From Wurfbainia villosa (Eukaryota > Streptophyta > Magnoliopsida > Zingiberales > Zingiberaceae): a stretch of 64,000 bases of DNA. This document shows, piece after piece, positions 11,872 to 23,382 of this stretch. Position 1 is the first letter of the stretch, and each line of letters starts with the position of its first letter. Location: assembly GCA_025175895.1 (NCBI GenBank), contig CM046005.1, positions 65,744,325 to 65,808,324 on the forward strand, written 5' to 3'. A model generated the notes under the pieces. That model ran no database searches, had not been told where the DNA came from, and saw only the letters and a program-made list of their open reading frames with translations. The translations under genes and the position numbers were made by a program.

Positions 11872-13688
11872 TGTTAGTGAAAGCCCTAGAGCCAATCATA
11901 TGATGATTGTTGTATGGACTTTATTGTATCATATTCCTATTTATAAAGGCATGGTTATTATATTTACTTGTATTGGTGCCAAATAACTAAATATAATAAT
12001 GTCCTTGAGTAGTAGGTTCTTATCTATATCAATCGATTGGTTGAATCGATAATGAGATGATATAGAGAACACTACTCTTAATCATTCCTAGTCAAGTATT
12101 AACATTCAGGGACAATGTTAATGCGTAGAGACTAGCATGTAGGTCAACAAGATGACTTGATCTCACAAGTCATGGATATGAGATATCAAGTTGACACATG
12201 GGTATGCATTGGAGAATGTATACTGAATGACCCGCCATGAGAAAGTATCATGGAGCGTTATATGAGTGTCATATACTTTCTCATGTGGCTATTAGTATGA
12301 CTATTAGTCCTTAGACCTGAAGTCACCATGGTTCCCTACATAAGGAGTTGCATACTTTGGCTTCGTCAAACGTCACCCGTAAATGGGTGGACTATAAAGG
12401 CGATTACTGGGTATGTAACGAATTATGCGGAGGGATGTGAGTGATGTAGATGGGATCTATCCCTCCTATATGACGGGGGTGACATCGATATTCTTGATAG
12501 AGTGAGACCACGAAGTGCATGGCCATGCCCAAATGAGTCAATATGAGATATTGAGCTCATTTGATTAGAGTGAGTCTACTTGGAGTTTAAGATTTAGATT
12601 GTACCGAGGATGACACGGTCTATGCCTCGATTGGTCAATCTAGATGTCAAGGATAGAGGGACATTGTCACATATTGTGAGAGTCACAATTAGTAGTCACA
12701 AAGGTGATGTTGGAGCTCAACATTCTTGTAACTTGGGTAGCAATGATGTGTTGCTAGATACCGCTCATTGCTTATGTTCCTAAATCGGTTTAGGGACATT
12801 GCCAACGTTACAAGAACCTATAGGGTCACACACATAAGAGCAATTAGATGGAGATTAGGTTCATATGATGAACCATGAGGATTAGGTTCATGGGATGAAC
12901 CAAATTGGATTAAGAGTAATCCAAATTAGACTAATTGAGTTAGACTCAAGTTGATTCAAGTGTTGAATGAGTCTAATTGAGATTTGATTCATCAAATCAA
13001 TTTAAATTAATGAATAAAGATTCATTAAATTAAATTGACTTGAGTCAAGTGGTTAGATTTGATCAACCATGGGAGATTATAGGTCAAGTTTGACTTGACT
13101 TGAGAGGGAAGATGAAAGGTCAAGTTTGACTTGACCAAATGCCATGTCATGATGATGACTTGGCATGGCCGGCCAATGATGATGCTCCACATCATCATTG
13201 ACTTTGTCAATTGGTGTCACATCATGAGGGAGACCAAGGGTCATGGGAGTTACATGCATGCATGTAACCTCCTCTCCATGAAGTGGCCAACCACTTATTC
13301 CATTAGATGGAATTGATTTTGTGAGTTACACAACTTCATCTTCTTCCTTGGAACACCCTCTCAAGCTCTCCCAACCTCCTTGGCCGAAATTCCTAAAGGG
13401 TGCTAGCACACTCTAAGGTATTTTTCTCCACCTATTGCTTGTGTGGATACCAATAGAGGAGTGTGCACTTGACACTCTCGAGTTCCGGCGAACCTTTTGG
13501 ACGAGCGGGATTTGCGAAGGGCATCGCATCGAGGGTAACTTCTTATCATGTAGATCTAGAGTAGATCTAAAGGTATTAAACACATACATGTTAGTTTTAT
13601 ATTTTATACTTCGCACGGATCCGTGGCCGGGGCTTCCGAGGTTTCCGCAACGCAAAAAGCGGTTTTTGTGGCTCGGAAAAACCCAACA
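11872..13688 (+). repeat. 3' LTR of G
   Basis: This 1.8-kb LTR runs from TGTTAGTGAAAG to AACCCAACA and is followed by the right TSD CGTCA (13689-13693). It matches the 5' LTR. In its last 400 bases it resembles the solo LTR at 31333-33159 more than its own 5' partner. The purine-rich AGTGGGAGAT just upstream is the plus-strand primer. Confidence 0.92.
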
Positions 13689-13693
13689 CGTCA

Positions 13694-14947
13694 ATAATTT
13701 GTCGTTAGCGCAGCGGAAACAATAGAAACAATAATAATACTAACAACAATACAAGCATACACAAACACACACGATATACGTGGTTCGGAACTGAATGGTT
13801 CCTACTCCACGGGCAAGCTCACCGAGCTCTAGTTATGTGCACGACACTAACTAAACTTCTTCTCGACTACACGTCGGAGGTGGAGAAACCTCTCACAAGC
13901 TATTACAACAGTAATAGTACAAGAAATACAAAGACACTAAGAAATACAAGTAAAGAACGTTTTACAACTCTTTGCTTTAAACCCTTTCTTGTTGCTTGCT
14001 TTGGATGACTCTTGAAGGACTGGAATGCAACAGCAATTCCCCTCCAATAGCTTCCTTAAAGTCTTGGCGAAATCCTCCCACTTGAGCTCCATTTATAACC
14101 TGCATCAAGCTATTTTCGCGCCCAGCAGTCGACTGCCAAAAGGCCCCAGTCGACTGCCCCTATAGCCGTTGTCTCACAATGGCCAGATCCATATTGGACA
14201 AGTTCCAACGGATCACCTACCAGTAGACTGATCATGCCCATCAGTCGACTGGTGACCTAATAGTCGACTGCCCAGTCGGCTACGGAGCGTTTTGTGCTCG
14301 CGATATTCCCATCACGATCATTGCCATCCTAGCCGATCATTGCCGACATCGCCGATCGCCACCCATGGCAGTCGATTGCCAAGCATAAAAACCGCAGTCT
14401 AACACCAGTCAAACCCTAGTCGACTTGGAGCAGTCGACTAACACCCATGCCAGTCGACTGATGTCGGGTAAAACCTCAAACACAAGGTTGTTTGAGCATC
14501 CGACACTCAGTCTTAGCCACTTGGCCAAGTCCACCTCATCCCTCATGGAGTTCCCCATCGAAGCTCTCTTCCCTTGGCCTATGTCCCCCGGATGTGCCAA
14601 GCGAACGATTTCGCAACGACATCCTTCGTGTCTCTTGCCCTCGAAGTATGTTTTCCTTTGGGCTCACTCCATTCGCTCCCCGTCCGACGGTCCCTCGGAT
14701 GCACCAAGCGCATGGCTTCGCAATGCCATTCTTCACTGACTCAAGGACCCCGAGCCTAGTGAACTTACCAAATCCTCAAGACTTTCCCACATGCACCAAG
14801 CGCACGGCTTCGCAATGCTTTAGACTTTTCATGCCAACTCCATGTTGGACTTTCCCACACCAAGCTCCATGCTTGTCATAAGTTTTGTCTATCATCAAAA
14901 TACTGCTCGAGTCAAACTCGAGTCAACTTGGGCCGATTGCACCAACA
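13694..14947 (-). repeat. 3' LTR of D, main part
   Basis: Continues the LTR that starts at 4641-4731 and is interrupted by G. It ends (plus strand) with GATTGCACCAACA, that is TGTTGGTGCAATC on the element's own strand. A TATA-like TATAAAT lies at 14091-14097 on the minus strand. It contains many GTCGACTG motifs (14120-14470) and repeats of GCGCACGGCTTCGCAATGC. It equals the right-hand LTR at 18142-22178 once the inserts are removed. Confidence 0.85.
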
Positions 14948-16505
14948 ATCTCTCCCTTTTTGATGATTGTCAAAACTACCATCTCAAGTCTACCAATTCT
15001 CTCATATTGGCAATTCTCACATCCTAATGAGAATTCCAACGAACCCTAATTGGTAACTTGGTAACTTCTCTCCCTTTTTGACATTACATCAAAAAGGTCC
15101 TCCCCAAGGGTATGAATGTCTCATATCCCAATGAGATCTTACAATCTCTCTCTTTGAGGAAACACATGCCTACAATCTTTCTAGTGATCCCATAACACTT
15201 AAGAGAGGCAACCCAATTTTCTTCTCATGAGGAAATACACATCCATCTTCCCATGATGGATACGTCCCCCTAGAGGCTTGCTCCCCCTTGACCATTGCAC
15301 CAACAATGTCCTTGGAGAGTCCCTAAGCCAATAGGACATTTAAACAATCAAAATTAAGGCAAAGTCCAACAATGAACTCTCATCCACCTTAACATTGACA
15401 CTCTCCCTAAACACTTCTCCTAATCCATATCCAATGGATTTCCACCCTTTCTAATTCTCTCCCAAGCATGTCCTAGGGTTATGAGTGGTTAGGGGACCAA
15501 AACATAGCTGAACATAGGCCTAACCATCAAGGTTTACCCGAAATCAGTTTGGGGCCGATCGGATCAATTGAAACCCGGTACAATTTCATCACCAATCACC
15601 ACCATGTCAATGACTGACATCGTATTTAGAAGTTTGTCGATTTTCGAGCAAATATACATAAGTTGAAAAATCTTGAAATTTGGTATGTATATTACTTATT
15701 ACAATCATTATGGGTGAAAAATATTAGAAAATTAATTTACCCACAAAATAGCGAGATTGATACAAAGTCCAAAAGTTAAGAAAAACTTAAATATTGAGCC
15801 CTCTTTGTATCATCCTATTCAATGGTGATAGCTATCAAAAGATAGACTTCACCAAGGTTTTTCAAAATATTTTTGAAACCTTTAATTCATTTTTCCTAAA
15901 CATCTCACTTGTATCTATATGTGTAAAACACATTCAAGGCAATTAATCTAGTGAGATGTGAGTTTTTTGTTCTTTAATGGTCTCATGCATATTTCTAGAC
16001 AATATTATTTGATTCCCATCAAATCATGTCATAGTCCTTAATTTCATTTTAGTTTATGCATGATAATGATTATGGCATAGATATGATATAGATAAAGGTA
16101 TATGCTAAAATCATGATGTCATGGCATATGAATGATATTTTAGCATACATGACATATAAAGAATAAGTCTAAACATGATCATGACATTTTTAGAGATAAC
16201 AATGAAAATGATGTCATGACATGGCAAGGCAAATAAATCATGACAAGTAAAATATACTAAGGTATAAAATACCTAAGTGTTAATTCCGAAATGTCATTTC
16301 TAGGAATTAATTCATTTTGCCTTAATACCATCATTCCTCCTAGTGTGCCAAAAACCAAAAATGGCACACCAATACCTCTAAGACCTAATTGTGTCAATTT
16401 AATCATTTTTAAACTTCTCAAGGCATATTGGCACATCTTAATGTGTCAACTCACAATGGCTAGGTTAACTACCCATCCACTTAGGGTTGACACACCCTAA
16501 CCCAT
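14948..16505 (-). other. Conserved non-coding module of D, between gag and 3' LTR
   Basis: This replaces the pol region. Reading away from gag it has: the 12-bp palindrome ATGTCATGACAT at 16211-16222 (284 bp past the gag stop), the palindrome TGATAGCTATCA at 15826-15837, a copy of the LTR terminus (ATTGCACCAACA, near 15294-15305) beside a CTCCCCC motif, and a polypurine tract next to the LTR (14948-14960, CTCTCCCTTTTT on plus). The same order is seen in A, and in less exact form in B and I. No coding potential is visible. Confidence 0.7.
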
Positions 16506-18140
16506 CTAGCGTGAATCAATCACGCTTCTAGGAACCCAATACCTATTGGAGCTCCTTGGGTTAACAAGGTATTCACTAGGGATAACTTCCCTAGATACCT
16601 TCCTAATGACCCTTTTAGGCTTTGAAGCCTTAGTCAAATGGGTCTTTCCTAGGTCAACTCTAGAGGTAACTCCCCCTTTGACCTTCTTAGTAACTTTCTT
16701 GGTTTTCCTTAAGTCCTTAGCCACTAAGCAAACATCATGGCTAGTCTTAGGGATGACTTCCCTATTAGCCTTGGTTTTTCTAGACCTAGATGTTATCCCA
16801 TAAATAAATGGAACATTATGATAGGACATAGGATTGTGACCCAAAACCTTCTTGCCCTTAGACCGTTCTTGAACCCTAGGTCTTGACTTTTGGACATTTG
16901 ACCCTTGAATAGAATTTTCTATAATTTTAAGGGTCTTTTCCATTCTCTCAAGTCTTGACCTCAAGACTTGGTTTTCTAACTCCAATTTCCTCAATTTTGA
17001 ATTTTCATTAGGTTTTTGGGAAGGACTCTTGTTCTTAGGCATATGCCTAGACTTTTTGGGATTAATACCCAAATTTTCTTCTATTCTCCTAATGGACTCC
17101 TTTGGTAAAATATTTCTAGAATTATGAGTCCTAGGTTTGTCCTTAGTTACATGAACATGCTTAGCACCTAAACAATAAACCTTATTATTTCTACTAGCAT
17201 GCTTTTCATTTATAATGGCAAGAGAACTAAAATAATTTTTAGCATGCCTTTTAACTTTAGAAATAGAAGGTGCATAATTTAAATTTACCTTAGGGTTAGC
17301 TTTAGAAACTCCCCCTACATGAGATACACCCTCTTGCCCTTTCTTCCTCCCCCTAGGGCATTGGCTTCAGTAATGCCCTCTTTGGTTGCATTTGAAGCAC
17401 ACAATGTGCTCTTTGCTCTTAATTGAGGGGACTCTGGCATCCTTTGACTTTGGATTGACTTTTGGTGTCGATGTCTTCTTCTTAGCCAATTTTGGGCATT
17501 TACTCTTGTAATGCCCTTTCTCCCTACACTCAAAGCATATTATGTGATTTTTATTTAAAATAACAACACTTGAGTTACCTAGGGAGGTGAAGGATTCTTC
17601 TTGATCACATCTTCCGGAGGTAGATGCTTCGTTTTGACTTTGCTCCGGAATAGAAACCCTTTCCTTCACCTCAATGCTAGAAGTGGAGGTCTCCACCAAA
17701 TCATCAACATCTTCAAATGTGGTGGGTGCTTCTTCCTCGGCATTCTCCTCTACTTGTGCCGGTTGGGAAATTTCTTGGAATTTGTTTACCTTAATCCATA
17801 ACTCCCTTGCATCCCTAAAATTACCTAGCCTAGACCAAATGTTGTTAGGAATCAAATCACTAAGTAATTCGATTACCTTGAGATTTGTCTCGAAGTCCTT
17901 GATTTGGTCTTGGGTCCACCTTGACTTCTCAATTTGCCTATTACTTTTATCCCTAGGCAATTCGAAACCATTTTCTAAGATTAGCATGAAATCAAAATCG
18001 GTTTCGAGATATACCTCCATTTTCCTTCTCCACCATAGAAAATCTCCTTCGAATTTTGGTGGTTGGAGGTTGTAGTCGGCTATCTTGTAGTGCTTGTGTC
18101 GACGGTTAGTCCTCAACAAGTGGCTTGGCTCTGATACCAC
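16506..18140 (-). pseudogene. Gag-like protein of D (one premature stop, start codon lost)
   Basis: A single minus-strand frame of about 544 codons. In order it contains a DUF4219/UBN2-type gag core (FLWWRRKMEVYLETDFDFM, WSRLGNFRDARELW), an acidic Glu/Thr/Ser linker, zinc knuckle 1 (CFECREKGHYKSKC), zinc knuckle 2 (CFKCNQRGHY.SQC), a basic region, a short leucine/arginine coiled coil (LELENQVLRSRLERMEKTL), and a conserved tail ending YLVNPRSSNRYWVPRS. Two lesions are visible. The start used in A (ATG) is ATA here (18081-18083). Codon 17367-17369 is TGA where A has CGA, inside knuckle 2. Otherwise the frame is open, which suggests fairly recent decay. Confidence 0.85.
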
Positions 18141-18141
18141 T
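18128..18141 (-). promoter_or_regulatory. Primer-binding site of D
   Basis: The plus strand reads GCTCTGATACCACT, so the element strand is AGTGGTATCAGAGC, complementary to the 3' end of initiator tRNA-Met, the usual plant copia primer. It directly abuts the LTR end at 18142. Confidence 0.9.
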
Positions 18142-21100
18142 TATAGGGTCGATCGGTTGGCCGGCTAGAGGGGGGTGAATAGCCCTCTTTCGTCGTATGG
18201 TGGAATACGATCGTTCTCGTTGCGTGCTCGTCTACAATTTGTCATTAGCGCAGCAGAAACAATAATAATACTAACAACAATACAAGCATACGCAAACACA
18301 CATGATATATGTGGTTCGAAACCGAATGGTTCCTAGTCCACGGGCGAGTTCACTGAGCTCTAGTTATGCACACGACACTAACTAAACTCCTTCTTGACTA
18401 CACGTCGGAGGTGGAGAAACCTCTCACAAGCAATTACAACAGTAATACTATAAGAAATACAAAGACACTAAGAAATACAAGTAAATAACGCTTTACAACT
18501 CTTTGCTTTGAACCCTTTCTTGTTGCTTGCTTTGGATGGCTCTTGAAGGACTGGAATGCAGCAGCAATTCCCCTCCAATAGCTTCCTTAAAGTCTTGGCG
18601 AAATCCTTCCACTTGAGCTCCATTTATAACCTGCATCAAGCTGTTTTCGCGGCCAACAGTCGACTGCCCCTGTAGCCGTTGTCTCACAACGACCAGATCC
18701 ACGTTGGACAAGTTCCAATTGATCACCTACCAGTCGACTGATCATGCCCATCAGTCGACTGGTGACCTAGTAGTCGACTGCCCAGTCAGCTATGGAGCAT
18801 TCTTTGCTCGCGATGTTCCCATCACGATCCATCCCTTGGCGATCATTTGCCGACATCGCCAATCAGCGATCCCATGGCGATCGACCGCAGCACAAAAATT
18901 GCAGTCTAACACCAGTCGAACCCTAGTCTACTTGGAGCAGTCGACTTGTCACGCCCCGGGGGAGTCCCCGCTAGACGAAAATCCGGCAGCATCTCCCTTG
19001 TACTGTGACAATACCAATCTTGCATACAAGGCCTACACGACCACTATACATTGGTCAACACGACCGGAACATACCACAACACAATATGCGGCCTCGGGCT
19101 ATCAACCAAAATAAATAAAAGATCTAAAACATCGAGACCTACCCTTTCTGCCATCTGAGCAGGAACATACAACCAAACCAATCGAATAGTCCATAAGGAC
19201 ACAACAAATATCTCCAAACTTCCACAAGTACATAACCAAAATATTAGGACCTAATCATATCTTCTATACAAAATCCAAAACCATAACTCAAATAACTAAT
19301 AAACTATCACGACGAGGGGGGGTGGGGGTATGAAAACTGGACTCTTCTGACAGCTTCATCCTGAAATAAATATAAAACCACGGGGTAAGTTCAAAGAACT
19401 CAGCGGATATAATCGATATGCAAAGTAAGATATAGCTAACTATAGCAATCATGCCAGTACAGTCTCATATATAGGGTATGCAAGAAAGAAATACAAAAGT
19501 ACTGTACTTACCTGAATCTCCTATCCTGATATAGGAGCATGTGCCATACTAGATGAAATAAAGTCGCTGAACCATATACAAATATGTATCATGTATGCAT
19601 GACAATCATATGCATCATCCAAGGCAGCAATAAAAATGCAGCAAACACAATACAAATGTTATCCATGCAAAATGCATGCCGTGCAAATGACATGGTCACC
19701 CCTGACGCCAGTCAACCGCCTCACACGCGATGGTGAAGCCGAGTGGGTAGGGCTATGACAACTGTGCACTCTGCCATCATTGCTCCTGAGTGACCGAGTG
19801 GACAGGATGCTGTCGGAGTACACCTATCCTCCTGCCCCAAACAGAGTGGGGGAGCTAAGCTCTCATCTCCCGGTGTCATAGACCAGAGGAGGGATCCCTG
19901 CCCGCTACCACGCTGCCTCATCGCTACCCATGAGCGGACCAGCGGAGCCTGACAGAGCAACTGCACACACCCTCCTGATGTACCACTAACCCATGAGTGG
20001 CAGCGTGTGCAGGCCATGTAACTGGCTGCGGGCTCAACTATAAAGGAACCCCGTCCAGCCAGCATGCAATCATGCAAGATGGTGCATGATACTAAAGCAT
20101 GTAAATCCAACTAAAATGCATAACCGAATAATATGCACAACCAATAAGTACATATCCATGATCCGAGTAAAACAGGGAAAGTATAACCATAACCGATCAA
20201 ATGCATGTATCAAGTAGGCACAAAAACATACTAGGCATATAAACATGAAAATTATTGCAAGCTATCCTAACTAGCATATCAACATGACTATATCTAGGAG
20301 ATAAGTCAAAATACCCGCCTGATAAAATGTCTGCAAAAGAACCAAATCGTCATGACCGTGAACCTGCCTCGTGACCGAAACCTACATACAACATAACTAT
20401 TGTTAAGCACAAAATGCAATCCTCCGCTAAATCAAATACTTAATCGATTTCTTACATAATCCAATTAACCCAAATCAACTTCCAATTTCACTAATTTATC
20501 CAACCCTTACACAGTCGACCAAAACCACCCAAATAGAACACCTCAACCCTCACAGCCAACCCACTCAAAGTAGATCCATCCCACAGATCAAAATTTATCC
20601 GAAATCAACCAACAATCTAATATCCACTGAACAATTACAATTAACCGAATAATACAATCAAATCATGTTATGAATGTTGCCTACCTGTCTTAGAATTCCA
20701 CCGACAATCAATATCCTCAACTCCTTTGTTCATCGGCTGCGATCGCTGTTCACAATCACCTGCCCAACAAGGATCCTCATTAAGACAAAAGAAGTCACAA
20801 CCATCCAAAATAAATAGCAAAGCAACACTCACCTCTTCCGACACCGATCGACAGGGTCCTAGCTTGCCCGCTTACCTGCTCCGATCGAAAATCGCATCCC
20901 TAGTTCTGAATTGCATACAGCTGCTGCTGAGCCATCGTCTGTTTCCGACAGAAATCCAAGCCCTAAAATTAGCATGCAGTGTCGACGAAGAGAAACAAAC
21001 CGAGCTTACCACAGATTGGAATCTCACCGCCAGAATCCCCAATTTTTGACCTAGATACCACGATCACCGGTGATGCAGAGGGGCTCATGGCAGCGATCCG

Positions 21101-22178
21101 GTGGCTGCAGGTGCGCTGGGGAAGAAGAAATAGTGGCGACGACGGGCTGTGCTCGTGGGCGACCAACGCGCAGAGGCGGCGACGGAAGCAACGGGCGAAG
21201 GCGTGCGCCGACACTTGCGGAGGGACGGCTGACCGTAAGACCCGAGTAGCTGCGGGCATGAGGAAGAGAAGCCGACATCCTGTGGCTGCAGGCGCGGGGA
21301 AGAAGAAGCAGCAGTGGCGGCTGTGGACTGGCCGTCGGCGGAGAAGAGGTCGCGCGAGAGGAACTGCCGAATGAAGGAAAGGGGTCGCGGTAGGGAAAAT
21401 AAAAAGAAGAAATAGATAAACTTAGGTTAATATCACCTATTAATTCCCTTAAATAGACCCCACCTAAAACCTATTTATTTTATCCCCATAATAATCTCGT
21501 ACAAGCACCATTTAAATTCCGGAAAAATTCCTAAAATTCCCTAAAAATCCCCCGAAAAATTTCAAGGATAAATTTCTTGATTCTTTGTCCATTTTATTTT
21601 GGTATTTTAAATTTTTCGTATTTAACACGACTGGCACCTATGCCAGTCGATTGATGTCGGGTAAAACCTCAAACACAAGGTTGTTTGAGCATCCGACACT
21701 CAATCTTAGCCACTTGGCCAAGTCCACCTCATCCCTCATGGAGTTCCCCATCGAAGCTCTCTTCCCTTGGCCTACGTCCCTTGAATGCGCCAAGCGCACA
21801 GCTTCGCAACACCATGTTTCATGTCTCTTGCCCTCGAAGTATGCTTCCCTTTGGGCTCACTCCATTCGCTGCCCGTCCGGTGGTCCCTCGGATGCACCAA
21901 GCGCATGGTTTCGCAATGCCATCCTTCACCGACTCAAGGACCCCGAGCTTAGTGAACTTACCAAGTCCTCAAGACTTTCCCACATGCACCAAGCACACGG
22001 CTTCGCAATGCATTTCTCACCAAGCACCAAGCGCACGGCTTCGCAATGCTTTGGATTTTTCATGCCAACTCCATGTTGGACTTTCCCACACCAAGCTCCA
22101 TGCTTGTCATAAGTTTTGTCTATCATCAAAATACTGCTTGAGTCAAACTTGAGTCAACCTGGGACAATTGCACGAACA
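18142..22178 (-). repeat. 5' LTR of D, interrupted by a solo LTR
   Basis: Runs from TATAGGGTCGATCGG to ATTGCACGAACA on the plus strand. Removing the solo LTR and its duplicated CGACT leaves about 1351 bp, matching D's other LTR (about 1345 bp). A TATA-like TATAAAT is at 18622-18628 (minus). The tract TAGAGGGGGGTGAATAG near 18165 is shared by all gag-only elements here. Confidence 0.85.
18947..21627. mobile_element. Solo LTR, TGTCACGCCCC type (probably Ty3/gypsy)
   Basis: A 2681-bp block starting TGTCACGCCCCGGGGG and ending TATTTAACA, flanked by CGACT on both sides (18942-18946 and 21628-21632). It splits an otherwise continuous D LTR. There is no internal coding region, so it is a solo LTR left by recombination between two LTRs. 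The TGTCACGCCCC start is typical of long plant gypsy LTRs such as Tekay/Del-like elements, so the lineage is inferred. The GC-rich part at 21050-21375 is open in several frames but shows no protein similarity I recognise. Confidence 0.8.
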
Positions 22179-22183
22179 AAGGC

Positions 22184-23312
22184 TAGCGTATGGATGAACA
22201 AGTCATGGATGACTTGGAGCGATCCGATAGGTGTGAGGTTTATAGAGGTGGCTAGAAGACTTAGGTCTAGGTTAAGGGTGGTCTAGCAAGTATGAGGACA
22301 TCATACTTGGGTTAAGCCTCATGGTTGAAGCGTATCAGTCGACTGGTCAAGTGTTTTGACACTTAGTAGCCGAGTCGACACTGAGCAATCGACTGGGATT
22401 ATGACCAGTCAATTGTCATGAGTCGATTGGTGTTCGACTGTGGTAAGTGGCCTTGTTAGTTGACTGCTAGTATTGGGCAGTTAACTACCATGAAGGGCAA
22501 TCGACTGATGCTGGTTTTTCTCATGAGGATAAAAAACTCGGTAGCCAACTGAGCAGTCAGCTAAGAGATTTGGTAGTCGACTGATGAAAATGTTAGTCAA
22601 CTGTCAGTGTATCTATTGGCTTGAATGCTAATGTGGATCAAGTCCATTGTGAGACAATGACACTATTGGCAGTCGACTGAGGCCTTTTGGCAGTCGACTA
22701 CCAGTGTATCCGTTGGCTTGAATGCCAATGTGGATCAAGTCCATTGTGAGACAATGACACTGTTGGTAGTCGACTGGGGCCTTTTGGTAGTCAACTGCCA
22801 AGTGGAAATCTAGGTCATGTGGAGGCATAAAAGGAGCTCGATGGGGATAATTTCAACTGTGATTTCTTGAGAGATTTGAGGAGATTTGTTGGTGCAAGTC
22901 AGAGTCTTCAAGTGCGGCTAAAGAAATCATCCAAGCAAGCATTCAAAGCATTCTTGCAAAGTGTTTTTCTTTACTTGTACTTTATTTTATTTTTTTAATC
23001 GCTTGTATCTTTTGTATTACTATTGTAATCATTTGTACAAGGTTTTTCCACCTTCGGTTTGTCACCAAGAAGAAGATTTAGTAGTGGTGTCTGCATCACT
23101 AGAGCTCGTTGAGCTCGCCTCATGGAGTAGGAATCATAAGATTTCGAGCCACGTTATATCTTGTGTTTTGCGTGTGATTGTGTATTTGTCTTTTGTATTT
23201 CTATATTCCGCTATGCAAACTAACAAGTTGTAGAGACAAGCACGATCGAATTCCATCAAATCTACGATGAGATGCTATTCACCCCCCTCTAGTGGACATA
23301 CGATCCCCAACA
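22184..23312 (+). repeat. 5' LTR of element I, right part
   Basis: Resumes the LTR begun at 4114 after the AAGGC duplication. It contains GTCGACTG-type motifs (22330-22800), a TATA-like CATAAAAGG at 22826-22834, the shared TTCACCCCCCTCTAG tract near 23279-23293, and ends GATCCCCAACA. With 4114-4640 it makes about 1656 bp. Confidence 0.82.
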
Positions 23313-23314
23313 AG

Positions 23315-23326
23315 TGGTATCAGAGC
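23315..23326 (+). promoter_or_regulatory. Primer-binding site of element I
   Basis: TGGTATCAGAGC, complementary to the 3' end of initiator tRNA-Met, two bases after the LTR end (23312). It marks the start of minus-strand DNA synthesis. Confidence 0.92.
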
Positions 23327-23382
23327 GAGGCTGCTCTTCAAGGTTTAACAACTAAGGGAGCACGCTAGAGGGAAGAAGAAGG

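Larger units (their letters stand above)
4732..13688 (+). mobile_element. Element G: full-length Ty1/copia retrotransposon
   Basis: A complete 9.0-kb element flanked by CGTCA (4727-4731 and 13689-13693). LTRs begin TGTTAGTGAAAGCCC and end CCCAACA (4732-6530 and 11872-13688). Between them lie a 1.6-kb leader, gag, protease, integrase, reverse transcriptase and RNase H in the copia order, then a polypurine tract (AGTGGGAGAT, about 11862-11871). All coding parts are broken by many small indels, so it cannot be autonomous. It is inserted in the 3' LTR of D. Element E and the solo LTR at 31333-33159 belong to the same LTR family. A Tork/Angela/TNT1-94-like copia lineage is likely but I cannot fix it. 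Confidence 0.92.
4641..22178 (-). mobile_element. Element D: gag-only LTR retrotransposon (family 1), minus strand
   Basis: D is flanked by AAGGC on both sides (4636-4640 and 22179-22183). Read on the minus strand it has a 5' LTR (18142-22178, split by a solo LTR), a primer-binding site (18128-18141), gag (18140-16506), a non-coding module (16505-14948) and a 3' LTR (14947-13694 plus 4731-4641, split by element G). With the inserts removed both LTRs are about 1.35 kb and the whole element is about 5.9 kb. No protease, integrase or reverse transcriptase is present anywhere between the LTRs. The outer LTR end reads ...CCCTATA on the minus strand instead of ...CCCTACA as in its relative A. Confidence 0.85.

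Noticed and set aside
18704..19114. 136-codon frame spanning the edge of D's LTR and the solo LTR
   Set aside because: It crosses an insertion border (18946/18947) and has no domain; chance open frame.
19721..20110. 129-codon minus-strand frame in the solo LTR
   Set aside because: No recognisable motif and no homologue in the window; the LTR has no coding role.
20979..21374. GC-rich 131-codon open frame with overlapping frames on both strands
   Set aside because: It lies inside the TGTCACGCCCC-type solo LTR, has several overlapping open frames because of high GC, and shows no domain. Basic low-complexity composition only.
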